From Coriobacteriales bacterium (lineage in GTDB: Bacteria > Actinomycetota > Coriobacteriia > Coriobacteriales > UBA8131), in assembly GCA_031264075.1 (NCBI GenBank), contig JAISEO010000008.1, positions 1 through 42,185 on the forward strand: DNA of 42,185 nucleotides, read 5' to 3'. A program made the position numbers and the translations under genes. This document shows, piece by piece, positions 10,472 through 17,813 of this stretch. Numbering within the stretch: position 1 is the first letter of the stretch; every line of letters starts with the position of its first letter. The notes beneath the pieces were generated by a model that worked only from the letters and a program-made list of their open reading frames with translations, was not told the DNA's origin and did no database searches.

Positions 10472-12398
10472 CATGACCATCCTCAGAATATGTCGGCGCT
10501 CTTCCGTCGCTTGAGCCTGCCTGCTCACCCTCGCCTGTCTCGCCGTTTGAGCCTGCTCGCTCCCTCTCGCCTATCGCACCGTTCGTGTCTGACGGTATTT
10601 TAGCATAGCCTGCCTCCTGGTCCTGCTCCCCGATTTCTGCGGAGCCGATTTTCTTCTTCTCCTTCTTCTGGGGATACATCCATGCCAGGATGGCGACGCC
10701 CGCTATGAGTGGCGTGCTCTCGAGCAGGGGGAGCGCATAGCGCGACATATCCATCGGCGAGATGAACAGCACGATGAGCGTGAGGAGCACCGGCAGGAGC
10801 ACCGGCACGAACCTGCGGCAGTACAGCAGGATGATGGCCGCAAAGAGGCAGGGCAGGTAGAAGGTGTAGCACGCGTTGGTGAACAGGAAGCCGACGACCG
10901 GCAGGTAGTGCAGATTGAGGAAGGTGCTACGCATGAACAGCTTGGCGGAATACAACTCAACCGGGCCGTCAAAATAGAGCTGCGCGCGGACCTCCTCGGC
11001 CTTATTGACCGGGAGCCGGTTGTTGTGGCCCACCACGTCCACCACGTGCTGAGCGGTGCCGGGATACAGGTTGTCGTAGACATCCCAGCCATGCGCCGGC
11101 ACAAACCAGCTATCCTGAATGGTGAAGAAGCCCTCAAGATACTCCTGCGGGTACACAAAGGCCTGCCGCGCCCACAGCGCAAGGTAGTCGAGCCTGTCGG
11201 CAAGCGAGGAGTCCTGGCGGAAGTTTCCCTTGATATAGTCCGTGCTGGCCGTGCTGTATCCCGTAGCCATTATCCGATACGGCACTATTCTGTCGATAAT
11301 CTCCCGCTCTTCGGTGCTCATGGCATCCGGATGCTCGTTGATGACGCGCGCGGTCTGGGCGAGCAGGGGGCCGTACGGGTCCTGGTCGCCGTCGGAGATG
11401 ACATGCAGCGCCGGAAATACGAGCGTGGGAAGGATAAGCATGACCACCAGCGCCGGCACCGCGAGCGTAAGGAGCAGCTGCCTGAAGAAGCGGCGATACA
11501 GGAGGAGGAGCACAAGGCTACAGGCCACGACGATATAGAGGCCGGGATGCTTGAGCAGGGAGAGCACGAGTGAGACAGCGACAAGGCCGAGGACAAACTT
11601 CCACCCCTTGAGCACCGCACCACGCGTGCGCACGATCTCGATTATCTGGATGACATAGAGCGCGTAAAAGGGAGAGAACAGGTGATCCTTGAACGTGACC
11701 ATGGACGAGGTGGCAATGGCCGGATAGAGCGCAAAAAAGGCCAGTGAGAGCAGGCAGAATAGCTTGGGCACGCCGATACGCCTGAGATAACAGCACACGG
11801 CTCCAAAGGCAAGCGAGCGCACGAGACATTGGAAGAGCGAGTACAGGAAGATGCCGAGGTTCTGTGAGCCGAGCAGATCGCCCAGTTCAAAGAAGCCACC
11901 GAGGATGAGCGTATGCAGGATGGGGTGCGAGTTGGAGATCCAGCCGTCCACCGTCGGTTCCCAGAGTTCCGGCCTGAAGGCGCCGGACCCGTGTATCTGA
12001 TAGATCTGCGCCACCGGGTCATAGGGCGTGCAGCCAGGATAGTAGATGATTATCCACGGGAGCCAGAAGAACAGGATGATGCCGGCGGCAACGAACACCG
12101 AACGCTTGCGCCAGCTGAGACTGAGGACTTTGAGCGGATTGAACCGGCCGAGCCACCGGAAGAACACGCCTCCGTATACGAGGACAACCAGTAGCCCGAT
12201 GGCAATGGGCAGGGCAAGCAACAGACACTGACCAAAAGCCAGCAGCACCCCAGCTTCCTCCCCGGTAATCGAGTCCAGGCTGGCGTGGTAGTATATCGGC
12301 GAGATAAACACGATGGCCGCCGCAAAGAGCACCGCAAGCACAAGCGCAGCAACGGGCTGTTGCCAACTCGCAAACAGAGTTTTGATAAACTTTTTCAT
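10467..12398 (-). CDS. DUF6020-like polytopic membrane protein, putative GT-C glycosyltransferase
   Basis: 643 residues with roughly eleven or twelve hydrophobic segments and a large extracytoplasmic part (about residues 335-490). The motif YYPGCTPYDPVAQIYQ, followed by SNSHPILHTLILGGFF, resembles the DUF6020 family and the acidic first-loop region of GT-C enzymes that take sugars from polyprenyl carriers. The ATG at 12398 lies just beyond an A+T-rich stretch with a GTTGG/CCAAC inverted repeat. The last 65 residues are a charged hydrophilic tail with an imperfect repeat (GAIGERERAGSNG, GETGEGEQAGSSDG). It heads the minus-strand cluster and would be the GtrC-like transferase of the module. The family name is from memory; the GT-C role is inference. 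Confidence 0.75.
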   Translation of the reverse strand: MKKFIKTLFASWQQPVAALVLAVLFAAAIVFISPIYYHASLDSITGEEAGVLLAFGQCLLLALPIAIGLLVVLVYGGVFFRWLGRFNPLKVLSLSWRKRSVFVAAGIILFFWLPWIIIYYPGCTPYDPVAQIYQIHGSGAFRPELWEPTVDGWISNSHPILHTLILGGFFELGDLLGSQNLGIFLYSLFQCLVRSLAFGAVCCYLRRIGVPKLFCLLSLAFFALYPAIATSSMVTFKDHLFSPFYALYVIQIIEIVRTRGAVLKGWKFVLGLVAVSLVLSLLKHPGLYIVVACSLVLLLLYRRFFRQLLLTLAVPALVVMLILPTLVFPALHVISDGDQDPYGPLLAQTARVINEHPDAMSTEEREIIDRIVPYRIMATGYSTASTDYIKGNFRQDSSLADRLDYLALWARQAFVYPQEYLEGFFTIQDSWFVPAHGWDVYDNLYPGTAQHVVDVVGHNNRLPVNKAEEVRAQLYFDGPVELYSAKLFMRSTFLNLHYLPVVGFLFTNACYTFYLPCLFAAIILLYCRRFVPVLLPVLLTLIVLFISPMDMSRYALPLLESTPLIAGVAILAWMYPQKKEKKKIGSAEIGEQDQEAGYAKIPSDTNGAIGERERAGSNGETGEGEQAGSSDGRAPTYSEDGHE

Positions 12399-12550
12399 GG
12401 TTGGATAATTTTACCAACTGCTCCGCGCTTTGGCGAGGGGCAGCCGCGTTGCGAAAAAGAAGCTCGGCCTCCTTGGGAGCGAGAAACCGTATCACTCTTC
12501 CCCATCCAGAGTGGTAGTATAGAGCAAGCTACGAACAGAAAGGCCAGGCT
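12399..12550. other. Divergent intergenic region between the sugar-modification cluster and xth
   Basis: This 152-bp gap must hold promoters in both directions. For xth, AAAGG lies about seven bases before the ATG at 12551 and is a good ribosome-binding site. A TATAGA near 12517 could be its -10 element, but no clear -35 is present. On the minus side GTTGG/CCAAC flank TAAAATTAT immediately before the start codon. No other gene is visible. Confidence 0.4.
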
Positions 12551-13348
12551 ATGCGGATGATCTCATGGAACGTCAACGGTCTCCGGGCAGTACTCAAGAA
12601 GGGCTTTTACGAGTCTTTCGCTGCCTTTGACGCCGACATCTTTGCCCTGCAGGAAACAAAGCTCCAGGCCGGACAGGTTGCCCTTGAGCTTCCTTCCGGC
12701 TATGAGGAGTACTGGAGCTATGCCCGGAAGAAAGGGTATTCCGGCACGGCGGTTTTTTCCAAGAAGGAGCCCCTGCGCGTGATTCATCGCCTGGGCCTTA
12801 CGCCCGGGGACGCTTCGGTCAAAGGACTGCAGGGTGTTACCGAACTGGACGAGGAGGGACGCATCTGCGCCCTGGAGTTTGACGGGTTTTATTTTGTGGA
12901 CTGTTACACTCCCAACGCACAGCCTGAGCTGGCGCGCCTCGATCTGCGCATGACCTGGGACGCGGCCTTCGCGCGCTTCGCGTCCGAGCTTGACCGGGAG
13001 AAACCGGTGGTCATCTGCGGCGACCTCAACGTGGCCCATAACGAGATAGACCTGAAGAACTATAAGTCAAACCACAACCACGCGGGCTTTACTGACGAGG
13101 AGCGTGCTGACTTTACCGCCCTGCTTGAGGAGGGGTTCACCGACAGCTTCCGCTACCTGTATCCGGATAAAACGGGCGCGTATTCCTGGTGGAGTTTTCG
13201 CGGCAACGCCCGTGCCAATAATGTGGGCTGGCGCATTGACTACTTTCTGGTGTCCAACCGTCTCGCAAGCTCCATTGAGAGCGCCTCAATCTATCCGGAG
13301 GTGCGCGGCTCCGACCACTGCCCGATAGGGCTCGAATTGCAACTATGA
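12551..13348 (+). CDS. xth: Exodeoxyribonuclease III (AP endonuclease)
   Basis: 265 residues, the usual size for the ExoIII/Xth branch of the exonuclease-endonuclease-phosphatase fold. It cuts DNA 5' of abasic sites and removes 3' blocking groups in base excision repair. Visible motifs: WNVNGLRA at the N-terminus, LQETKL with the metal-binding Glu (residue 35), CYTPNAQ, GDLNVAHNEIDL with catalytic Asp and Asn, WRIDYFLVS, and C-terminal GSDHCPIGLEL with the catalytic His. It is the first gene of a two-gene plus-strand unit, overlapping the lipase gene by four bases. Confidence 0.96.
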   Translation: MRMISWNVNGLRAVLKKGFYESFAAFDADIFALQETKLQAGQVALELPSGYEEYWSYARKKGYSGTAVFSKKEPLRVIHRLGLTPGDASVKGLQGVTELDEEGRICALEFDGFYFVDCYTPNAQPELARLDLRMTWDAAFARFASELDREKPVVICGDLNVAHNEIDLKNYKSNHNHAGFTDEERADFTALLEEGFTDSFRYLYPDKTGAYSWWSFRGNARANNVGWRIDYFLVSNRLASSIESASIYPEVRGSDHCPIGLELQL

Positions 13349-14373
13349 ACGGAGCGGAGCAGGCACCCGAAGGCGCAACACGCAAGGCAGGCAAAACGCG
13401 AGAGATGGAGTACCGTAACGTGCAAGATGAACAGAATTTGAAGTGTAGAGAATACACGGGCACAGATGCTATCAACGTTGAGGATGTGGCCCTGATCTTT
13501 GAGGGGGGCGGCACCCGTGCGGCCCATACGGCTGGCGTGCTCAACACCCTTCTGGACAACGGCATCTACTTCAAGGACGTCTTCGGCATCTCTGCAGGGT
13601 CCTCTCACACCATCAACTATGTCTCACGCGACACGGTGCGGGCGCGGGCATCCTTCGTCGAGTTCATGGGCCTGCCCGGCATCGCAGGGGCACGACAGTT
13701 CCTGCGTGGCAAGGGCTACTTCAACGCAGAGGACATCTATCAGCGCTCGGGGCTTGCGGACGGCCTGCTGCCCTTCAACTACGATGCCTTCATGGCGAGC
13801 CCTTCCGAGATGCATATTGCCGCCTATCAGGTGGACACCGGTGCCACAGCTACCTGGACCCGCGCCGACGTGCACAGTATCCATGACCTCATGAACTACG
13901 TGCAGGCATCCTCATCCATGCCCATTGCGATGCCCATCGTGCGCTTTGGCGGCCATCTCTACTACGACGGCGGGCTCGGCAGCAACTGGGGCATAGCGCT
14001 TGACGAGGCACGGGCGCTCGGGTACACGCGTTTCTTTGTCGTATGTACGCAGGAGAAGGGCTACCGCAAGAAGAAACCTCGACACCCCTGGCTCAATTAT
14101 CTGGCTCTGCCTGCGCATCCGGGTGTTGCCCGGCGCTGCAACGAGCGTTGGAGCCACTATAACGCGCTCTACGATGAGCTGGATACACTTGAGGCAAGCG
14201 GCGAGGCCATCGTGTATCACCCGGAAGAGATGCCCGTAGGCAATACCTGCTGCGACGTCGCGGTGCTACAAGGCCTCTACGAGCAGGGCTACCTCCAGGC
14301 TCACCGGGAACTACCCCGGTGGAAGGAGTTTCTGGGCTTGCAAGAGCAGGCTTCTGAAAACTCATCAACGTGA
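13345..14373 (+). CDS. Patatin-like phospholipase family protein (YjjU-like)
   Basis: 342 residues. The catalytic pieces are in order: oxyanion-hole loop FEGGGTRAA (residues 52-60), nucleophile elbow GISAG with Ser83, and the DGG motif with Asp208 of the Ser-Asp dyad. There is no signal peptide, so it is probably cytosolic or membrane-associated; the lipid substrate is unknown. The ATG at 13345 overlaps the xth stop (ATGA). A later start at 13405 would remove a poorly conserved-looking charged N-terminus. It is convergent with the pilin gene. Confidence 0.9.
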   Translation: MNGAEQAPEGATRKAGKTREMEYRNVQDEQNLKCREYTGTDAINVEDVALIFEGGGTRAAHTAGVLNTLLDNGIYFKDVFGISAGSSHTINYVSRDTVRARASFVEFMGLPGIAGARQFLRGKGYFNAEDIYQRSGLADGLLPFNYDAFMASPSEMHIAAYQVDTGATATWTRADVHSIHDLMNYVQASSSMPIAMPIVRFGGHLYYDGGLGSNWGIALDEARALGYTRFFVVCTQEKGYRKKKPRHPWLNYLALPAHPGVARRCNERWSHYNALYDELDTLEASGEAIVYHPEEMPVGNTCCDVAVLQGLYEQGYLQAHRELPRWKEFLGLQEQASENSST

Positions 14374-14402
14374 GTAGGACGGCAGCCCGTCTCATTTGAA
14401 GT

Positions 14403-14517
14403 CGTCATATCGCTACATGACAAGATGGTAGACTGCCTAGCCCGCGGTTTCGTCATACCGTTATCGTCATATCGCCGACAAGATGGTAGACTACATAGCC
14501 TGCGTTCTCGTCATAGC
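14403..14517 (-). repeat. Imperfect tandem duplication of the pilin 3' end; the outer copy is decayed
   Basis: The segment 14465-14517 covers the last codons of the pilin gene and its stop. A close copy lies at 14403-14458, mostly downstream of the stop. Translated on the minus strand the copy reads YDETAG-stop-AVYHLV, matching the pilin's YDENAGYVVYHLV. The copy is therefore a non-coding remnant of a duplicated pilin end, either of a second pilin gene or of a tail exchanged by recombination. Confidence 0.7.
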
Positions 14518-15244
14518 GTATGGTTCCTAATGCGGCACCGGCGTGGGCGAAGAAGTCCCCGCGGGTGCTTAGAGGAACCGACGCGGCGCTCAGTTTGTAG
14601 GTGACAATGGTTAAGCGATCGTCTGCATCGTAACCCTCGTGCCAGATCTGGTGCATGAACCCGTCCGCTGTCAGTGCCGTAGCACCAGAGCCTTCTTCGG
14701 ACGCAAGGGCTATCGAATAAGCAAACACTCCTGGTGGGGGATACGATTCACCCTGTAACTCAGCAGCTCTTTTGTATATCTCAAGAGTATCGCCGCCGAA
14801 AGCATCTGATGAAAGGTCATCAAGGGTGACAAATCTTATATTGCTGTAGCCGTTACGTCCGCCGCTGAGAGCAGCAGGTGATGTGAGTTCTCCGTCGGCG
14901 TATGCCTCATCAAGCACGGTGCGACAAGCCATAACCCTGTTGCGCGCTTCCACGATATACTTCTCATCTTCGGCTTTGGCGATATAGCCCGTGAGCGCCG
15001 GCACCGCGATGGCCGCGAGTATGCCCAGTATAACGATGACAACGATGAGCTCCACGAGGGTGAAACCGCTTTGTGTGCCCGTGTCACAACGTAAAAATAC
15101 CGCTGTCTCGCGACGCGCGGCATCCTCTTTATGATGGTACGTGATATGGTACGTACCCCCTGCTGAGACAGCGGGGCGATCTGCTATAAGGCTATGAGCC
15201 CCCCCCCCCCCCCAGGCTTGGGTCTTTGACTTTAACTCGAACAT
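14453..15244 (-). CDS. Type IV pilin-like / pseudopilin protein with a poly-G tract in its leader (phase ON as sequenced)
   Basis: 263 residues from the ATG at 15244, which has GTGAGGT about six bases upstream. The prepilin site is QSG|FTLVELIVVIVILGILAAIAVPALTGYIAKAED: Gly before the cut, Glu at mature position 5, and the hydrophobic N-terminal helix. The leader is about 60 residues, far longer than the usual 6-25, and contains WGGGG encoded by 15 G at codons 11-16. After cleavage about 203 residues remain; the C-terminal part is a globular domain I do not recognise. A fragment of a second copy of the gene end lies downstream. No pilus ATPase, platform protein or prepilin peptidase is in the window, so assembly would depend on genes elsewhere. 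Role could be adhesion, competence (comEA/comEC lie 15 kb away) or a secretion pseudopilus. Confidence 0.85.
   Translation of the reverse strand: MFELKSKTQAWGGGGAHSLIADRPAVSAGGTYHITYHHKEDAARRETAVFLRCDTGTQSGFTLVELIVVIVILGILAAIAVPALTGYIAKAEDEKYIVEARNRVMACRTVLDEAYADGELTSPAALSGGRNGYSNIRFVTLDDLSSDAFGGDTLEIYKRAAELQGESYPPPGVFAYSIALASEEGSGATALTADGFMHQIWHEGYDADDRLTIVTYKLSAASVPLSTRGDFFAHAGAALGTIRYDENAGYVVYHLVGDMTITV
15199..15213. repeat. Poly-C tract of 15 (poly-G in the coding strand) in the prepilin leader, candidate phase-variation switch
   Basis: Fifteen C on the plus strand encode WGGGG near codon 11 of the pilin gene. At 15 G the frame runs into the pilin. At 14 G it reads ctc-ata-gcc-tta-tag and stops; at 16 G it stops at tca-tag. 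The tract lies in the part removed by prepilin peptidase, so in-frame changes of three bases would not alter the mature pilin. Confidence 0.85.
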
Positions 15245-15448
15245 CGTGTACCTCACTTTTCCTTCCTGTTGTATTGCACTACACCCGTTTGTGGGACACT
15301 GGCCCATGTGGTGGCAATTATGCTGCCTTGCAGTGCGTGAACCCGAAGTTTCTTTATTGTGAAATACTTTAGCATACTTCCAAGCGGCTTGGGAGGGCAG
15401 GGGCAGAAAAGCACAGAATCTCCACACAACCCAAGCTTTACTCTGAGC
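15245..15448. other. Intergenic region upstream of the pilin gene
   Basis: This 204-bp region between the thrS stop and the pilin start must carry the pilin promoter unless thrS transcripts read through. It is less G+C-rich than its surroundings in the middle. A short palindrome (CCAAGC-G-GCTTGG, 15380-15392) precedes TATGCT on the minus strand, but it lacks a U-run and no good -35 is evident, so I call neither a terminator nor a promoter with confidence. Confidence 0.35.
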
Positions 15449-17380
15449 TTACAGCTGCTCCTGATTGGCCTTCTGGATTATCTGTTTGAACTCGTCGAGG
15501 GTCATCGTGCCCTGGTCGCCTGCGCGACGTTCGCGTAGGCTTATGCTGCCCTCTTCGGCCTCCTTGTCGCCGACGATGAGCATGTAGGGTACCTGCTGCT
15601 CCTGTGCCTGGGCCACCTTGACCTTCATGGGCTCCTTCTGCGCGGCGACCTCGACCCGTGCCCCCGCCGCGGCGAGGAAGTCCGCTACCTCCTGCGCATA
15701 GTCGAGATGCCGGTCGGCAATGGGGATGACTACGGCCTGCACCGGTGCAAGCCACACGGGCAGCGCGCCCGCGTAATGCTCGATGAGGATGCCGAGGAAG
15801 CGTTCGATGCTGCCGAAGATGGCGCGGTGCAGCATCCAGGGCTGCTCGGCCGTGTTCTCAGCCGTGCGATACGTGAGGTCAAAGCGCTCGGGAAAATTGA
15901 AGTCCACCTGGATGGTGGAACACTGCCAGGTGCGGCCGATGGCGTCCCTCACCTTGATGTCTATCTTGGGGCCGTAGAAGGCACCGTCGCCGGGGTTTAT
16001 CTCATAGCTCAGGCCGTGTATCTTGCAGGCCGCCTCCAGCTGTTCGGTGGCAAACTCCCACTTGGCGTCCTCGCCTATGGACTTTTCCGGTCGTGTGGAA
16101 ATCTCGGCGGTATAGCTGAACCCAAAGGTCGTCATGATGTAATCCACGAGTTTGAGGATGTCCACTATCTCGCTCAGCAGTTGGTCGGTGCGGCAGAAGA
16201 TATGGGCGTCGTCCTGGGTAAAGCCGCGCGCGCGCAACAGCCCGTGCAGCACGCCGCTCATCTCGTGGCGGTATACCGTGCCGAACTCAAAAAAGCGCAG
16301 CGGCAGGTCGCGGTACGAGCGCAGCTGGCTCGCGTAGAGCATCACGTGCCCAGGGCAGTTCATGGGCTTGAGGCCGTACTCGCTCGTCTTGGAATTGTCC
16401 TTGGCCTCACTCTCGTCAATCTCAAAGAAGTACATATTGTCGCGATAGAAGTAGTAATGCCCGCTCGTCTTCCACACCTCCGCGTGATAGATATGGGGCG
16501 TGATGACCTCCTCATAGCCATGGGCATAGAGGTCGCGGCGCAGCCACTCCTGCAGGGTACGGATAATGCGCGCTCCTTTGGGCAGGTAGAGCGGCAGCCC
16601 GGCACCGGCCCGTTCGTCCATCATATAGATGCCGAGCTTGCGGCCGAGCCTGCGGTGATCGCGCTTCTCGGCTTCTTCGATGCGCGTGAGGTACGCGTCG
16701 AGATCGGCCTTCTTGAACCAGACGGTGCCGTAGATGCGTTGGAGCATCGGCCGCTCGGAGTCGCCACGCCAGTAGGCACCGGCCAGCTTGGTGAGCTTGA
16801 ACGCCTTGGCAAACCCGGTATGGGGAATATGCGGCCCGCGGCAGAGATCGATGAAGTCGCCCTGGCGGTAGACGGAGATTACCTCGCCCTCGGGCAGCTC
16901 GTCAATCAGCTCCAGCTTGAGCGGTTGGTTGGCAAACAGCTCGCGCGCGCGGCTTGGGCTCACCTCCTCGCGGGTAAAGCCGAGCTTTTCTGAGACGATG
17001 CGCCCCATGGCCTCCTCAATGGCGGCAAAGTCGTCGGTGGAAAGGCTCTCCCCCAGGGCTATGTCGTAGTAGAAACCGTCCTCTATGGCAGGCCCGATAC
17101 CAAACTGCGCATCGGGATAGAGCGCGAGCACCGCCTCAGCCATGATATGAGCCGTGGAATGGCGCAGGATGTCGAGCGCTTCGGGAGAGCTGCTCGTGAT
17201 GATGGCCACCTCGTCGCCGTCCGCGAGCAGGGTGGTAAGGTCAACGAGCTGCCCGTTAAGCCTCGCAGCTACAGCCGCCTTTGCCAGACCCGGGCCCAGA
17301 GCCGCCGCGAGGTCGGCCACGCTGGAGCCTGTGGGCACGAGCTTGCTCGAGCCATCGGGAAGGTTGATCTGAAGCGTCAT
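15449..17380 (-). CDS. thrS: Threonyl-tRNA synthetase
   Basis: 643 residues from the ATG at 17380, the normal bacterial length; the open frame runs further upstream, but that part overlaps the previous gene and has no homology pattern. The order is: TGS domain (1-62); editing domain with HSTAH (74-78) and CRGPH; class II catalytic core with motif 2 RHEMSGVLHGLLRARGF and motif 3 HRAIFGSIERFLG; zinc ligands in MNCPGH, DDAHIFC and WMLHRA; and an anticodon-binding domain from about residue 540. It charges tRNA-Thr and clears Ser-tRNA-Thr. It starts four bases after the zinc-ribbon gene and ends the clpX-valS-folC run. No T-box or leader is visible, since it sits inside an operon. Confidence 0.97.
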   Translation of the reverse strand: MTLQINLPDGSSKLVPTGSSVADLAAALGPGLAKAAVAARLNGQLVDLTTLLADGDEVAIITSSSPEALDILRHSTAHIMAEAVLALYPDAQFGIGPAIEDGFYYDIALGESLSTDDFAAIEEAMGRIVSEKLGFTREEVSPSRARELFANQPLKLELIDELPEGEVISVYRQGDFIDLCRGPHIPHTGFAKAFKLTKLAGAYWRGDSERPMLQRIYGTVWFKKADLDAYLTRIEEAEKRDHRRLGRKLGIYMMDERAGAGLPLYLPKGARIIRTLQEWLRRDLYAHGYEEVITPHIYHAEVWKTSGHYYFYRDNMYFFEIDESEAKDNSKTSEYGLKPMNCPGHVMLYASQLRSYRDLPLRFFEFGTVYRHEMSGVLHGLLRARGFTQDDAHIFCRTDQLLSEIVDILKLVDYIMTTFGFSYTAEISTRPEKSIGEDAKWEFATEQLEAACKIHGLSYEINPGDGAFYGPKIDIKVRDAIGRTWQCSTIQVDFNFPERFDLTYRTAENTAEQPWMLHRAIFGSIERFLGILIEHYAGALPVWLAPVQAVVIPIADRHLDYAQEVADFLAAAGARVEVAAQKEPMKVKVAQAQEQQVPYMLIVGDKEAEEGSISLRERRAGDQGTMTLDEFKQIIQKANQEQL

Positions 17381-17384
17381 GGCC

Positions 17385-17813
17385 TCACGCAACCGGTGTA
17401 CAGCAGTAGGGACAGACCTGCCACTCGGGATTGAGGGCATGGCCGCAACGCTTGCACTCATTCTTGAGCTGGGTGCCACAACGCGGGCACATGAGGTACT
17501 CCCGCTCCACCGGATACCCACACTTACCGCACTCCCCGTAGCGCATGAGCTGGCGTTGTTTGAGGGCAAAGTCGAGGTTCTGCTCATCCTTGTCGGAGAG
17601 CAGCATGGGTGGACGCATCATCGCATAGAGAAACGCTCCCACAAAGGGAATGAGGCTGATGGCACCCCAGATGACCGGATTGGCACCGCGGAGGTAGGCG
17701 TCACGGATGACCCAGATTATGGAGATGACATAGAAGATACCGATAATGACCCCGATGGCCATGATAGCAAATCTAACTTCGGGTGTGATAAGTGAGTCAA
17801 GTAGCTCTTGCAT
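17385..17813 (-). CDS. Small membrane protein with C-terminal double zinc ribbon, function unknown
   Basis: 142 residues. Two hydrophobic segments (about 15-35 and 44-65) are followed by a soluble tail with eight cysteines in four CxxC-type pairs: CGKCG, CPRCG, CKRCG and CPYCC. That is a double zinc ribbon like those of many Gram-positive and actinobacterial proteins of unknown role. It overlaps the folC stop by one base and precedes thrS by four bases, so it is co-transcribed with them; its job in the operon cannot be read. Confidence 0.85.
   Translation of the reverse strand: MQELLDSLITPEVRFAIMAIGVIIGIFYVISIIWVIRDAYLRGANPVIWGAISLIPFVGAFLYAMMRPPMLLSDKDEQNLDFALKQRQLMRYGECGKCGYPVEREYLMCPRCGTQLKNECKRCGHALNPEWQVCPYCCTPVA

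Noticed and set aside
14378-14391. Short stem GACGG-CAGC-CCGTC as terminator of xth and the lipase gene
   Set aside because: Only five base pairs and no true T-run; too weak to call.
15380-15392. CCAAGC-G-GCTTGG palindrome as thrS terminator
   Set aside because: Short stem, one-base centre and no U-rich tail in the direction of transcription.
15245-15427. Pilin start at 15427, adding 61 residues
   Set aside because: The added stretch has no prepilin features, and the ATG at 15244 has a proper ribosome-binding site just before the tract.
15707-16993. Long plus-strand open frame opposite thrS
   Set aside because: Antisense shadow of a conserved gene; no motif or start signal. Similar frames opposite valS, carB, comEC and pyr genes were dropped for the same reason.
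17381-17587. N-terminal extension of thrS by 69 codons
   Set aside because: It lies over the zinc-ribbon gene in another frame and has no synthetase similarity; the TGS domain begins at the ATG at 17380.
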